64,000 nt of DNA. It comes from Pelomonas sp. SE-A7 (GTDB lineage Bacteria; Pseudomonadota; Gammaproteobacteria; Burkholderiales; Burkholderiaceae_C). The notes under the pieces are model-generated. The model did not search any database. It had not been told where the DNA came from and was given only the letters and a program-made list of their open reading frames with translations. The DNA is taken from the NCBI RefSeq assembly GCF_030345705.1, contig NZ_JAUASW010000003.1, positions 434,001-498,000 on the forward strand, given 5' to 3'. Below, piece after piece: positions 1 through 7,393 of the stretch. A program made the position numbers and the translations under genes. Numbering within the stretch: position 1 is the stretch's first letter; the number at the start of each line of letters is the position of its first letter.

Positions 1-896
1 CGCGGCTCGGCATAGAAGGTCCGCATGCTGCGCAGCTCGGCCACGCGCTGCGGGCTGTAGACCGTGTTGATCAGGTGCCAGGTGGCCAGGTCGAAGTAAA
101 CGCCGCTGGGCACTTCCAGCGCTACGCCATCGGCACGCGGCGGGCCGAACGACCGGTAGCCGAACTCGCGCAGGATGCTGGCCAGCTCCACATGGCGGTC
201 GAAGTCGGTGCCGGCGATGTGGACGCCGTGGTTGGCCAGGATGTCGTCGCGGCGGTCCAGGCGCCGCATGCGCTCGGGCCCCACGCGCACGACCGAGAAG
301 TCCGAGGTGCCGCCGCCAATGTCGGCGACCAGGACCAGGCGCTCGCGGTCGATCCGGCTCTCGTAGTCGAAGGCCGCCGCAATCGGCTCGAACTGGAAAT
401 GCACCTCGCCAAAACCCACGGCATGGGCCGCCGCCTCCAGCGAGGCCTGGGCCGCGGCATCGCGCTCCGGCTCGCCATCGACGAAGAACACCGGCCGGCC
501 CAGCACGGCGCGGCCAATGCCATGGCCGGCCTGGGCCTCGGCCACGCGCTTGAGGCGCTTGAGGTAGCCGGCCACGATGTCGAAGTACTTGGCGCCGCGG
601 CCACCGCCCACGTCGGTGGTCTGGTCGATCAGCGAGGAGCCGAGGATGCTCTTCATCGAGCGCATCAGGCGGCCGTCCACGCCGTCCACATAGGCCGCCA
701 CGGCTGCACGGCCAAAGGCGCGTGGCGGGCCGTCGGCGTCATGCCGGCCCTCGGCGTAATAGAAGACCGCCGTCGGCATCGTTCGCTGCCCGGCCTCCAG
801 CTCGACCAGGGCCATGCCTTCGGCGCCCGGAATCGCCACGGCCGAATTGGACGTGCCGAAGTCGATCGCACAGAAGGAATGGGGACTGCTGCTCAT
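1..896 (-). CDS. Hsp70 family protein, YegD-like (3' end outside window)
   Basis: Actin-fold ATPase of the Hsp70/DnaK superfamily. About 298 residues are visible and the frame stays open to base 1, so the C-terminus is missing. The start ATG at 896 opens with MSSSPHSFCAIDFGTSNSAV; the DFGTSNS block is the phosphate-1 ATP-binding motif of Hsp70 proteins. A second nucleotide-binding block, VADIGGGTSDFSVV, follows near residue 200. YegD-type proteins are about 420-450 residues and lack the classical substrate-binding domain, so roughly two thirds of the gene is present. It lies downstream of dadA on the same strand but behind a terminator, so it is probably transcribed separately. Its client or partner cannot be told from the sequence. 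Confidence 0.85.
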   Translation of the reverse strand, partial: MSSSPHSFCAIDFGTSNSAVAIPGAEGMALVELEAGQRTMPTAVFYYAEGRHDADGPPRAFGRAAVAAYVDGVDGRLMRSMKSILGSSLIDQTTDVGGGRGAKYFDIVAGYLKRLKRVAEAQAGHGIGRAVLGRPVFFVDGEPERDAAAQASLEAAAHAVGFGEVHFQFEPIAAAFDYESRIDRERLVLVADIGGGTSDFSVVRVGPERMRRLDRRDDILANHGVHIAGTDFDRHVELASILREFGYRSFGPPRADGVALEVPSGVYFDLATWHLINTVYSPQRVAELRSMRTFYAEP

Positions 897-911
897 GGCG
901 GGCTGGAACGG

Positions 912-944
912 AAAAGGGGCGCGGATTGTAGGCCCGCGCCCCTT
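912..944 (-). terminator. Rho-independent terminator of dadA
   Basis: An 11-bp perfect stem (914-924 paired with 934-944) with a 9-base loop is followed on the minus strand by a short T run at 915-912. It lies 18 bases past the dadA stop codon. The loop contains the TACAAT hexamer proposed as the -10 box of the next gene. Confidence 0.8.
925..930 (-). promoter_or_regulatory. Candidate -10 box (TACAAT) for the Hsp70-family gene
   Basis: On the minus strand the hexamer TACAAT followed by CCGCGC lies 28 bases before the start codon at 896. No good -35 is visible. It sits in the loop of the dadA terminator, so terminator and promoter would share the same 33 bases. Confidence 0.4.
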
Positions 945-961
945 GGAATCGGAGTCCGGAC

Positions 962-2275
962 TCAGGCCGTGGCCATGCTGCGGATCGGGGCCGCCGTCTG
1001 CACGTCGCCGTAGAAGCCGAAGTCCATCTCCGGGCGGCGGCCGGCCATCAGCTCGGCCAGCGCGCGGCCCGAGCCGGCACCATGCGTCCAGCCCAGCGTG
1101 CCATGGCCGGCATTGATCCACAGGTTCGAAGCCTTCTTGCTGCGGCCGATGTAGGGGATGTTGGTCGGCGTGCTGGGACGCAGTCCGGTCCAGTAGTTGC
1201 GCTCGCTCAGATCGGCCACACCGGGGAACAGCTCCTCGTAGCGGCGCACCAGGGCGTCGCAGCGTACCTTGGCCGTGGCGCTGTTCAGGTTCAGGTCGAA
1301 GCCCGACAACTCGGCTGTGCCGGCGATGCGGATCGAATCGCCCAGGCGCGAGATCGCGATCTTGCGGGTGTCGTCCAGCAGGCTCACCACGCTGGCGGCC
1401 TCGGGCTTCTTCAGCTTCAGCGTGGCCGAGTAGCCCTTGGCCGGGTAGATGTTGAGGAATTCGCCCAGCGGCTTGAGCAGGGCCGGCGTGTAGCTGGCCA
1501 TGGCGGTGACGAAGGCATCGGCCTTGAGCGCCTCGGCGCGGCCCGTGGCGCGCGAGCGGATCTGCACCGAGCTGATGCTCTGGCCCTGGCGCTCCAGGCC
1601 CAGCACGTCATGGCCGTACAGGAAGGTGGCACCGCGCTCGGCGCACAGCCGAGCCAGCTTCTGGGTGAACACGCGGGCGTCGCCGGATTCGTCGCTGGGC
1701 GTGTAAGTGCCGCCATAGACGCGGCCCTGGAAGCCGGCCAGCGCCGGCTCGATCTCCAGCACCTGGTCATGGTCCAGCACCCGGCGGTCCACGCCATGGC
1801 TGCGCATGATCTCGGCCGCGGCCACGCCGTTGTCGAAGTCTTCCTGGCTGGAGAAGAAGTGCAGGATGCCGCGCTCGATGCGGTCGTATTCGATGCCGGT
1901 CTCGTTGACCAGGGCCTTCAGCGAAGCATGGCTGTAGCGGCCCAGCTGGACCAGGCTCTCGACGTTGCGCTCGAAGGCCGCCGTCGTGCACTGAGTCAGG
2001 AAGGACAGGCCCCAGCGCCATTGGGCCGGGTCCAGGCGGGGACGGAACAGCAGCGGCGAGTCATCGCGCAGCAGCCACTTGGCCACTTTGAATGGCGCGC
2101 CGGCATTGGCCCAGGGCTCGCAGAAGCAGACCGAGATCTGGGCGCCGTTGGCGAAACTGGTTTCCAGCGCCGCGTCGTCCTGGCGGTCGACCACGGTCAC
2201 CTCATGGCCCTGCTCCAGCAGATACCAGGCGGTGCTGATGCCGATGATGCCGGCCCCGAGAACGACGACTTTCAT
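962..2275 (-). CDS. dadA: D-amino acid dehydrogenase (DadA)
   Basis: FAD-dependent oxidative deamination of D-amino acids, notably D-alanine, to 2-oxo acids, with electrons passed to the respiratory chain at the inner membrane. The protein is 437 residues, matching the family (E. coli DadA 432). It starts MKVVVLGAGIIGISTAWYL, the Rossmann FAD motif at residues 7-19, and contains GLRPSTPTNIPYIGRS and the C-terminal NAGHGTLGWTHGAGSGRAL typical of DAO/DadA enzymes. The start is the ATG at 2275 because the FAD motif begins there; the open frame upstream is not conserved-looking. It is divergent from an ArgP-like LysR gene, and two palindromic repeats lie between them. No alanine racemase (dadX) is adjacent. 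Confidence 0.93.
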   Translation of the reverse strand: MKVVVLGAGIIGISTAWYLLEQGHEVTVVDRQDDAALETSFANGAQISVCFCEPWANAGAPFKVAKWLLRDDSPLLFRPRLDPAQWRWGLSFLTQCTTAAFERNVESLVQLGRYSHASLKALVNETGIEYDRIERGILHFFSSQEDFDNGVAAAEIMRSHGVDRRVLDHDQVLEIEPALAGFQGRVYGGTYTPSDESGDARVFTQKLARLCAERGATFLYGHDVLGLERQGQSISSVQIRSRATGRAEALKADAFVTAMASYTPALLKPLGEFLNIYPAKGYSATLKLKKPEAASVVSLLDDTRKIAISRLGDSIRIAGTAELSGFDLNLNSATAKVRCDALVRRYEELFPGVADLSERNYWTGLRPSTPTNIPYIGRSKKASNLWINAGHGTLGWTHGAGSGRALAELMAGRRPEMDFGFYGDVQTAAPIRSMATA

Positions 2276-2317
2276 GGAAATGCTCCTGCGACGCAGCCCG
2301 ACCAACGAGGGTGTAGT

Positions 2318-2349
2318 CCGGCGCGCCAACGACTGCAAGCCGGCGCGCC
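2318..2349. promoter_or_regulatory. Two palindromic 10-bp repeats between dadA and its divergent regulator
   Basis: The sequence CCGGCGCGCC occurs at 2318-2327 and again at 2340-2349, with starts 22 bp apart (about two helical turns). Each contains the self-complementary core GGCGCGCC. The pair lies 43-74 bp upstream of dadA, where a regulator could bind as two dimers on one DNA face. This is an inference from symmetry and spacing only. Confidence 0.35.
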
Positions 2350-2433
2350 ACTTTTGGAAAGCGCGGATTGTCGGCAGGGCCCGGCCAATCATGAAGCCGG
2401 ATTCATATTTCTAGCAGTACATTAGCCGCACTT

Positions 2434-3384
2434 ATGAAAGACCTGGATTCCGCCGGACTCGACTGCCTGGCTGCCCTGGCGGACGAGCGCAGCTTCGAGC
2501 GCGCCGCCGAGCGGCTGGCCATCACCCAGAGCGCGGTCTCGCAGCGGCTTCGCAGCCTGGAGGCCCAGGTCGGCCAGCTGCTCGTCGTTCGGTCCAGGCC
2601 CTTGCGGCTGACCGAGGGCGGAAAGGTCCTGCTCCGCTATGCACGCCAGTTGCACGCCCTGCGCAGCGATGTGCTGAGGGAGCTAGGCGAACGCGCTGCC
2701 ATTCACGAACGCATCGCCATCGCGGTCAATGCCGACAGCCTGGCGACCTGGGTGTTGCCGGCGCTGGATCCCCTGGTGCAGCGCGGACTTCAGGAAGGCT
2801 TCGGCCTGGAACTGGTGGTCGATGACCAGGACTTCACCCACGACTGGCTGCGCCAGGGCGAGGTACTGGGCTGCGTCAGCACGGTCAAGCAGGCGCTGCG
2901 GGGCTGCGTGGTCCAACCGCTGGGCGTGATGCGCTACGTGGCCGTGGCCAGTCCGGAATTCCTGAAGAAGCAGCTGGGCGGGGATCTCAATGCCGGCAAT
3001 TTCGCCCACCAGCCGTTCCTCGTCTTCAACCGCAAGGACGACGCTCAGGCGCTATGGGTCAGCAAGGCGCTCGGCGTGCGCAAGCCGCGCCTGCGCGAGC
3101 GCTTCGTGCCCTCCAGCGAGGCCTATACCCGGGCGGTCTGCATGGGCTGGGGCATAGGCGTGACCACCGAACTGCTGGTGCGGCCGCTGATCAAGAGCGG
3201 CGCCCTGGTCGCCCTGCACCCGGAGGTCAGCGTCGACGTGGCGCTTTACTGGCACCAATGGAAGCTGGAAGCCCAGCAGCTGGGCGCGCCCGGACGGGTG
3301 GCCTTGCTGGATCAGATCGGGGAAGCGTTGGCGGCCGGCGCCAACCAGGCGCTGGGCAGCCGCAAGTCCTCAGCGAGGCGCTGA
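2434..3384 (+). CDS. LysR-type regulator, ArgP/IciA-like
   Basis: Transcription factor of 316 residues. Residues 1-60 form a winged helix-turn-helix (SFERAAERLAITQSAVSQRL). The periplasmic-binding-like effector domain follows. The TQSAVSQRLRSLE block and the overall pattern, including LGVRKPRLRERFVPSSEAY near residue 215, resemble the ArgP/LysG branch that senses basic amino acids and often controls amino-acid exporters or catabolism. No exporter is adjacent. The divergent partner is dadA, so control of D-amino-acid use is a reasonable guess. Assignment to LysR is firm; the subfamily is moderately certain. Confidence 0.85.
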   Translation: MKDLDSAGLDCLAALADERSFERAAERLAITQSAVSQRLRSLEAQVGQLLVVRSRPLRLTEGGKVLLRYARQLHALRSDVLRELGERAAIHERIAIAVNADSLATWVLPALDPLVQRGLQEGFGLELVVDDQDFTHDWLRQGEVLGCVSTVKQALRGCVVQPLGVMRYVAVASPEFLKKQLGGDLNAGNFAHQPFLVFNRKDDAQALWVSKALGVRKPRLRERFVPSSEAYTRAVCMGWGIGVTTELLVRPLIKSGALVALHPEVSVDVALYWHQWKLEAQQLGAPGRVALLDQIGEALAAGANQALGSRKSSARR

Positions 3385-3534
3385 AGCCGCCACGGCGGCA
3401 GGCATGGCCTCGGCCAGCAACAGCGGCTTGCCGCTGTCCGGCAGCCTAGACAACTCGAAAGCGAGCACGAGGGTGGTCAGGACGACGGTGGCCACAAAGC
3501 TGGCAGCCAGCCGGTTCAAGAGTCGATGGGTCAT
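3370..3534 (-). CDS. Small predicted membrane protein (54 aa)
   Basis: Short frame starting MTHRLLNRLAASFVATVVLT and continuing into a hydrophobic stretch to about residue 27, then a polar tail rich in Ala, Leu and Pro. One transmembrane helix or an uncleaved signal anchor is predicted. No clear Shine-Dalgarno sequence precedes the ATG. Its last 15 bases overlap the end of the convergent LysR gene. An 18-bp perfect palindrome (3420-3437) lies inside the frame. I do not recognise a family; it could also be a chance frame. Confidence 0.35.
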   Translation of the reverse strand: MTHRLLNRLAASFVATVVLTTLVLAFELSRLPDSGKPLLLAEAMPAAVAASAPR

Positions 3535-3765
3535 GGTTCGCGGAGCTTAGGCGCTGGGGCGGTTTCGCCACATCCTTCGGAAGTGGGAACCCTTCACACC
3601 GGAGCCGCAGTAGACAGCGCAGATGTTGCAGTCCTTGTGTCCATGTGTTTCCGATTGTTCCTGCGTGCGTTTTTCCCCACTGCCTCAGTTTAGTCACCGA
3701 GTTTGGGGGTTTCGCGGGGGCGCATAGCGAGCACACTAGAACCCAGCCGCCGACAGAGGTCCATC

Positions 3766-3981
3766 ATGAGATTCGCGCCCTCGCTCCGCTTCTTCCGCAA
3801 GCCCCCAGCACCGGTCATCGAGCATGACCCGGCCGATCTGGGCACCGCCTTCGGCATGGAGGCTAGCCTCGAGGGCGACGACAGCGGGCTGCGGTCCAAC
3901 GGCAACTACGGACTTGAATCTGAAAGAGCCGGCGCCGACAGCGAATCACCGCTGGCCTGGCTGTCCCGTCCGCGTTCCTGA
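3766..3981 (+). CDS. Small hypothetical protein (71 aa)
   Basis: Begins MRFAPSLRFFRKPPAPVIEH, with a basic N-terminus, and becomes acidic (EHDPADLGTAF, EASLEGDDSG) before a short Arg-containing end. A GAGG sequence lies six bases before the ATG. There is no signal peptide, membrane segment or known motif. It ends 10 bases before the convergent universal stress protein gene. The acidic, Gly/Ser-containing composition suggests a largely disordered protein. Function unknown. Confidence 0.45.
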   Translation: MRFAPSLRFFRKPPAPVIEHDPADLGTAFGMEASLEGDDSGLRSNGNYGLESERAGADSESPLAWLSRPRS

Positions 3982-3991
3982 GCCTGGGCGC

Positions 3992-4414
3992 TCAGCGCAC
4001 CACGAGCACAGGCACGCCGCATTGCGCCATCACCTTGGTGGCGACCGACCCCAGCACCAGGTTGCCCAGCATGCTGTGGCCGTGCGAGCCCATCATCACC
4101 AGGTCGTAATCCGCCTTGTCCGCTAGCGCGGCAATTGCATCCGCGGCGGGCCCGACCTTGACCACGAAGTCGGCCTGCAGCTTCTGCTTGGCGAAGAAGC
4201 TGCGGATGGGCTTGAGCACCTTCTCGGCCTCGTCCTCGTAGTAGCCTTTCAGCGTGTCCTTGTCGAGCAGCGCCACGGCGCGCGGCGGCACGGCCGGCAC
4301 CGCATGGATGATGGTGTACCTGTGGGCCGGGCCCAGCCATTCGTCGTGAGCCGTCAGGTAGGCCAGCATGCGCTTGCTGTACAGACTGCCATCGACGGCA
4401 ACCAGGACTTTCAT
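3992..4414 (-). CDS. Universal stress protein, UspA family
   Basis: Cytoplasmic single-domain Usp of 140 residues, a usual length. It begins MKVLVAVDGS, the first beta strand with the conserved Asp. It ends with the ATP-binding pattern G-x2-G-x9-G-S in MGSHGHSMLGNLVLGSV, so it belongs to the ATP-binding branch. An ATG six bases upstream (4420) is directly abutted by AGGAG, leaving no spacing, whereas the ATG at 4414 has ideal spacing and begins the conserved core; I chose 4414. Usp proteins accumulate under starvation or oxidative and respiratory stress; the specific trigger here is unknown. It stands as a single gene. Confidence 0.9.
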   Translation of the reverse strand: MKVLVAVDGSLYSKRMLAYLTAHDEWLGPAHRYTIIHAVPAVPPRAVALLDKDTLKGYYEDEAEKVLKPIRSFFAKQKLQADFVVKVGPAADAIAALADKADYDLVMMGSHGHSMLGNLVLGSVATKVMAQCGVPVLVVR

Positions 4415-4475
4415 CGGCATCTCCTAGCTCGTTGACGGCCAAGTCTGACACGGCTGCGGGCCTGCGCCCTTGCGA

Positions 4476-5270
4476 TCAAGCAACAGGTTCCGCAAAGACC
4501 TCGATGAGCCGCCCGCCCTGCCAGCCGTCGGCCTCGCCCTTGCGCCGGTGGCCGCGCGCATTGCAGACCACCCGCGTGCTGCCGCCCGCATGCTCGAAGC
4601 GGTAGTCATGGCGGCAGTGCAGATGACCATGCAGCCAAAGACCGGCACGTGGCAGCAGGGCCTCGTCGTTGTTGCAGAAGCTGGCCGTGCCGGGCTGACG
4701 TCCGTAGCGCGGGTCGCAGCTCCTGAGGCTGGGCGCGAAATGGGTGACGACCACGGTGGCGTCCCATTCGGAGCCCTGCGCCGGCTGCGCCAACGCAGAT
4801 TCCAGGAACGCGCGACAGCGCAGGCCCTGTTCTCGCACGGCGGCGGCGTCGAAGGGCGCGCCGGCCACGGTCGCAGCCATCACCCGCTGGAAGTAGCCGG
4901 CGGCCCGCATGGCCCGTTCGCGCTCACGCTCGCCGAACAGGTCGAAATCGCTCCAGCGGGTGCTGCCGATGAAGCGGACGCGGCGGCCTTGTTCATCGCT
5001 GACAACCCGGCTGGCGTCGTCCAGCATCGTGAACCCATGTTCGTCCGACAGGGCGTGCAAGCCGGCTCTGGCTTCGGCAATGTCGCGCCGGTCGTATTCA
5101 TGGTTGCCCGGCACGAAGAGCACCGGCACCGGCCAGTCGCGGAAGTGCTTCAGGCCTTCCCAGCTGCTGTCCACGTCACCGGCCAGCACCAGCAGATCGG
5201 CCCCCGGCGCCGGTTCGGCGTCGAAGGCCTCGGTCTCCAGGTGCAGGTCAGAGAGCAGCTGCAGCCGCAC
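4476..5270 (-). CDS. Calcineurin-like metallophosphoesterase
   Basis: Di-metal phosphoesterase of 264 residues. All family motifs are visible in order: DLHLE (residues 8-12), GDVDS, GNHEYDRRD, a central VVTHFAP and a C-terminal HGHLH. The start is a GTG (5270) giving MRLQLLSDLHLE; the metal-binding Asp lies so near the N-terminus that no later start is possible. Only six bases separate it from the stop of the upstream YecA-like gene, so the two are cotranscribed. The substrate (phosphodiester, nucleotide or phosphoprotein) cannot be inferred. Confidence 0.88.
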   Translation of the reverse strand: MRLQLLSDLHLETEAFDAEPAPGADLLVLAGDVDSSWEGLKHFRDWPVPVLFVPGNHEYDRRDIAEARAGLHALSDEHGFTMLDDASRVVSDEQGRRVRFIGSTRWSDFDLFGERERERAMRAAGYFQRVMAATVAGAPFDAAAVREQGLRCRAFLESALAQPAQGSEWDATVVVTHFAPSLRSCDPRYGRQPGTASFCNNDEALLPRAGLWLHGHLHCRHDYRFEHAGGSTRVVCNARGHRRKGEADGWQGGRLIEVFAEPVA

Positions 5271-5276
5271 GTCGCC

Positions 5277-6014
5277 TCAGTTGCTGCCGTGGCACTGCTT
5301 GTACTTGCGACCCGAGCCACAGGGGCAGGGATCATTGCGCCCAACCTTGGGGCCTTCGCGCCGCAGGGTATCGACCCGGTAGCGCTCGGCCTCGGTCAGG
5401 TCGGCCAGGTCGGCCACGCAGACGACCAGTTCCTCGATGGCATCGTCGAGGTCCTTGAGCGGATGCTCGCGGTCCAGCGTGGCGACGATTTCCTTCTCTT
5501 CGTCGGTCTCGGCCGGCAGGTGGCGGTAGAGACGGGCCAGGGCGGCCATCACCGCGTCGTCCGCCATCTCCGAGAGTGCCGGGAAGCACAGCTGGGCATG
5601 CTGGAAACCGGCCACCCAGGGCAGCAGGGTGCGCGAGATCGGGCTCAGTGCCGCGACCTGCTCGTCCTCGCCTTCCTCGGGGGCCGGCGGCTCGTCTTCG
5701 TCCAGGTCCAGCACGACCGGATCGAACCAGCCGTCCTCGACCAGCTGGCGGTTCAGGGCCGCATGGCGGCGCTCGACCAGCTCGCGCACGCGGGCCAGCC
5801 ACTCGGAGTCCACATCGTCGGGCAGCAGGCCGCCGTCGTAGTCAAAGATGTTGGGCAGCCATTCCTCAAAGCTGATCAGCCTCGGCTGCACGATCACGCC
5901 ACACAGGTAGCCGTCCAGCATGGAAGCATCCAGCGCTTGCAGGGGTTCCGGCGTGGCGGCCAGCAGTTCGTCGAGTTCGGCGAACTCGGCATCGGTCAGG
6001 TCGGTGGTGCTCAT
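5277..6014 (-). CDS. YecA/UPF0149 family protein with C-terminal SEC-C zinc motif
   Basis: Protein of 245 residues with an N-terminal UPF0149 (YecA/YgfB) helical domain ([17 protein letters not shown], residues 28-44) and a C-terminal SEC-C metal-binding motif [19 protein letters not shown] like the one at the end of SecA. SEC-C tails usually bind zinc and contact ribosomes or SecB; YecA proteins have been tied to ribosome or metal binding. It is the middle gene of a three-gene unit: its ATG overlaps the upstream LysR stop by four bases and its stop lies six bases before the phosphoesterase start. The middle of the protein is very acidic. Confidence 0.88.
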   Translation of the reverse strand: MSTTDLTDAEFAELDELLAATPEPLQALDASMLDGYLCGVIVQPRLISFEEWLPNIFDYDGGLLPDDVDSEWLARVRELVERRHAALNRQLVEDGWFDPVVLDLDEDEPPAPEEGEDEQVAALSPISRTLLPWVAGFQHAQLCFPALSEMADDAVMAALARLYRHLPAETDEEKEIVATLDREHPLKDLDDAIEELVVCVADLADLTEAERYRVDTLRREGPKVGRNDPCPCGSGRKYKQCHGSN

Positions 6015-6961
6015 GCGCCGATTGTCGCCGCTTCCGCTGCGCGGCTGGCGGCCAGGAGCTGCTCGCGCATCCAGCGCTGCTCGGCCCGCGCGTCGTTGCG
6101 CAGATGCCAGAGCATGTCGACGTGAACCGGCCGCACCGGCATGGGCAGGCGGCGCTCGGTCAGCTGCTGGCGAAAGCCCGTGGCCTCGATGAACGAAGCC
6201 GGCAGCACGGTCAGCAGGTCGGAATGAGCCACGATGCGCCCGGCGGTGAAGAACTGGTTGACCGTCAGCTCGATGCGGCGGCTCCTGTGCAGGGCGGCCA
6301 GGGCCTCGTCGATAAAGCCATGCGGCCGGCCCGAGAAGCTGACCAGCAGATGCCGGGCAGCGCAGTAGGCGTCAAGCGTCAGCGGCTGGTCGGCCAGCGG
6401 ATGGTCGCGGCGCATCACGCAGACATATTCGCTGTCGTAGAGCCGGGCCTGGCGGATGGCCGCCGCCGGGCCCTGGGCCTGGACCGCTGCTACGGCATTC
6501 GGGAAGAAGCCCAGCGCCAAGTCGGCGTCGCCCTGCTCCAGCAGGTGGCGCGGATCACGAGTGGTCAGCGGCAGCACATGGACCTGGGCCCGGGCACCTG
6601 CCGCTTCCAGCTGGCGCACCAGCGGCGGCAGCAGCAACGCCGCGGTGGCGTCGGCCATAGCCAGGCGGAAGGTGCTGTCCTGGCGCTGCGGGTCGAACTC
6701 GGCCGGATCCAGCAGCTGCTGCAGCCGGCCCAGGGCCTCGCGCACCTCGGGCCAGATCGCCTCGGCCCGGGCGCTGGGCTTCATGCCGAAGGCCTGGCGG
6801 GTGAACAGGTCCTCGCCCAGCGACTCCCGCAATCGCTTGATCGCATGGCTGACGGCCGGCTGCGTCATGGCCAGGCGCTCGGCGGCCCGCGTGAGGTTGC
6901 GCTCGGCCATCACCGCGTCGAACACCCGAAGCAGGTTCAGGTCCAGCGTACGGAAATTCAT
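6011..6961 (-). CDS. LysR-type transcriptional regulator
   Basis: 316 residues. It begins [20 protein letters not shown], with the helix-turn-helix around residues 20-42 ([20 protein letters not shown]). The effector domain has features of the NodD/NagR-like group ([38 protein letters not shown] near residues 200-220), whose members often sense aromatic compounds. It is first in an operon with the YecA-like and phosphoesterase genes (four-base overlap) and divergent from a 79-residue gene. The intergenic region holds a CTACGA-N17-TCGTAG inverted repeat suitable for LysR binding. Target genes are not obvious. Confidence 0.88.
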   Translation of the reverse strand: MNFRTLDLNLLRVFDAVMAERNLTRAAERLAMTQPAVSHAIKRLRESLGEDLFTRQAFGMKPSARAEAIWPEVREALGRLQQLLDPAEFDPQRQDSTFRLAMADATAALLLPPLVRQLEAAGARAQVHVLPLTTRDPRHLLEQGDADLALGFFPNAVAAVQAQGPAAAIRQARLYDSEYVCVMRRDHPLADQPLTLDAYCAARHLLVSFSGRPHGFIDEALAALHRSRRIELTVNQFFTAGRIVAHSDLLTVLPASFIEATGFRQQLTERRLPMPVRPVHVDMLWHLRNDARAEQRWMREQLLAASRAAEAATIGA

Positions 6962-6968
6962 GGGAAAC

Positions 6969-7018
6969 CTACGACATCAGATTGGCGAATATCGTAGTTC
7001 CAAAACATTCATTGGCGA
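6969..7018. promoter_or_regulatory. Putative LysR operator region
   Basis: An inverted repeat CTACGA-N17-TCGTAG (6969-6974 and 6992-6997) lies directly upstream of the LysR start. The 8-mer ATTGGCGA occurs twice as a direct repeat (6981-6988 and 7011-7018), with starts 30 bp apart. The arrangement lies between divergent genes, as expected for an autoregulated LysR operator. Confidence 0.45.
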
Positions 7019-7084
7019 CATTTCAAGGGTTTACCCATACTTCAGCCATCGGCTCTACCCGAGCCCGTTTCAGGAGGAACCGCC

Positions 7085-7324
7085 ATGAGCATCGCCACCC
7101 AAACCTACGGTCTGCCGCTCGCTCGCCAAATCGCACACGGCGGCTCGTTTGCTTCGATAGGCGCCCGCATCTGGCTGCGCCTGCTGGCTTCCATCCAGGC
7201 CCGCCTGGAAGTCGCCCGCGCCCAGCGCGCCGAACGCGAACTGCTGGCTCTGGCCGCGCAGTACGAGAGCAGCATGCCTTCGTTCGCCGCCGAGCTGCGC
7301 GCCGCCTACAACCGCCGCGGCTGA
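7085..7324 (+). CDS. Small hypothetical protein (79 aa) divergent from LysR
   Basis: Starts MSIATQTYGLPLARQIAHGG after a strong AGGAGG ribosome-binding site. The central part is an amphipathic helix (IWLRLLASIQARLEVARAQRAERELLALAA, described by position 28-57), and the C-terminus ends NRRG. No signal peptide or cysteine is present. Size and architecture resemble short DUF1127-like (YjiS) proteins, but I cannot confirm this. The gene is followed by a good terminator, so it is monocistronic. It may be controlled by the divergent LysR protein. Confidence 0.65.
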   Translation: MSIATQTYGLPLARQIAHGGSFASIGARIWLRLLASIQARLEVARAQRAERELLALAAQYESSMPSFAAELRAAYNRRG

Positions 7325-7350
7325 TCGCTCAAGCCGGACCGGCAAAGCAA

Positions 7351-7373
7351 AAGGCGCCCCTCAGGGCGCCTTT
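7351..7373. terminator. Bidirectional rho-independent terminator
   Basis: A 9-bp perfect stem (7351-7359 with 7364-7372) with a four-base loop, flanked by A residues upstream and TTT downstream. It lies between the convergent 79-residue gene and pckG and could serve both. Confidence 0.8.
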
Positions 7374-7393
7374 CTCATTGCAGTTTGGCAAGC

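Noticed and set aside
3535..3765. tRNA or small RNA gene in the gap before the 71-residue gene
   Set aside because: No cloverleaf, CCA end or hairpin plus T run was visible.
3978..3995. CTGAGC/GCTCAG hairpin between the 71-residue gene and the universal stress gene as a terminator
   Set aside because: Stem of only six pairs and no U tract in either direction.
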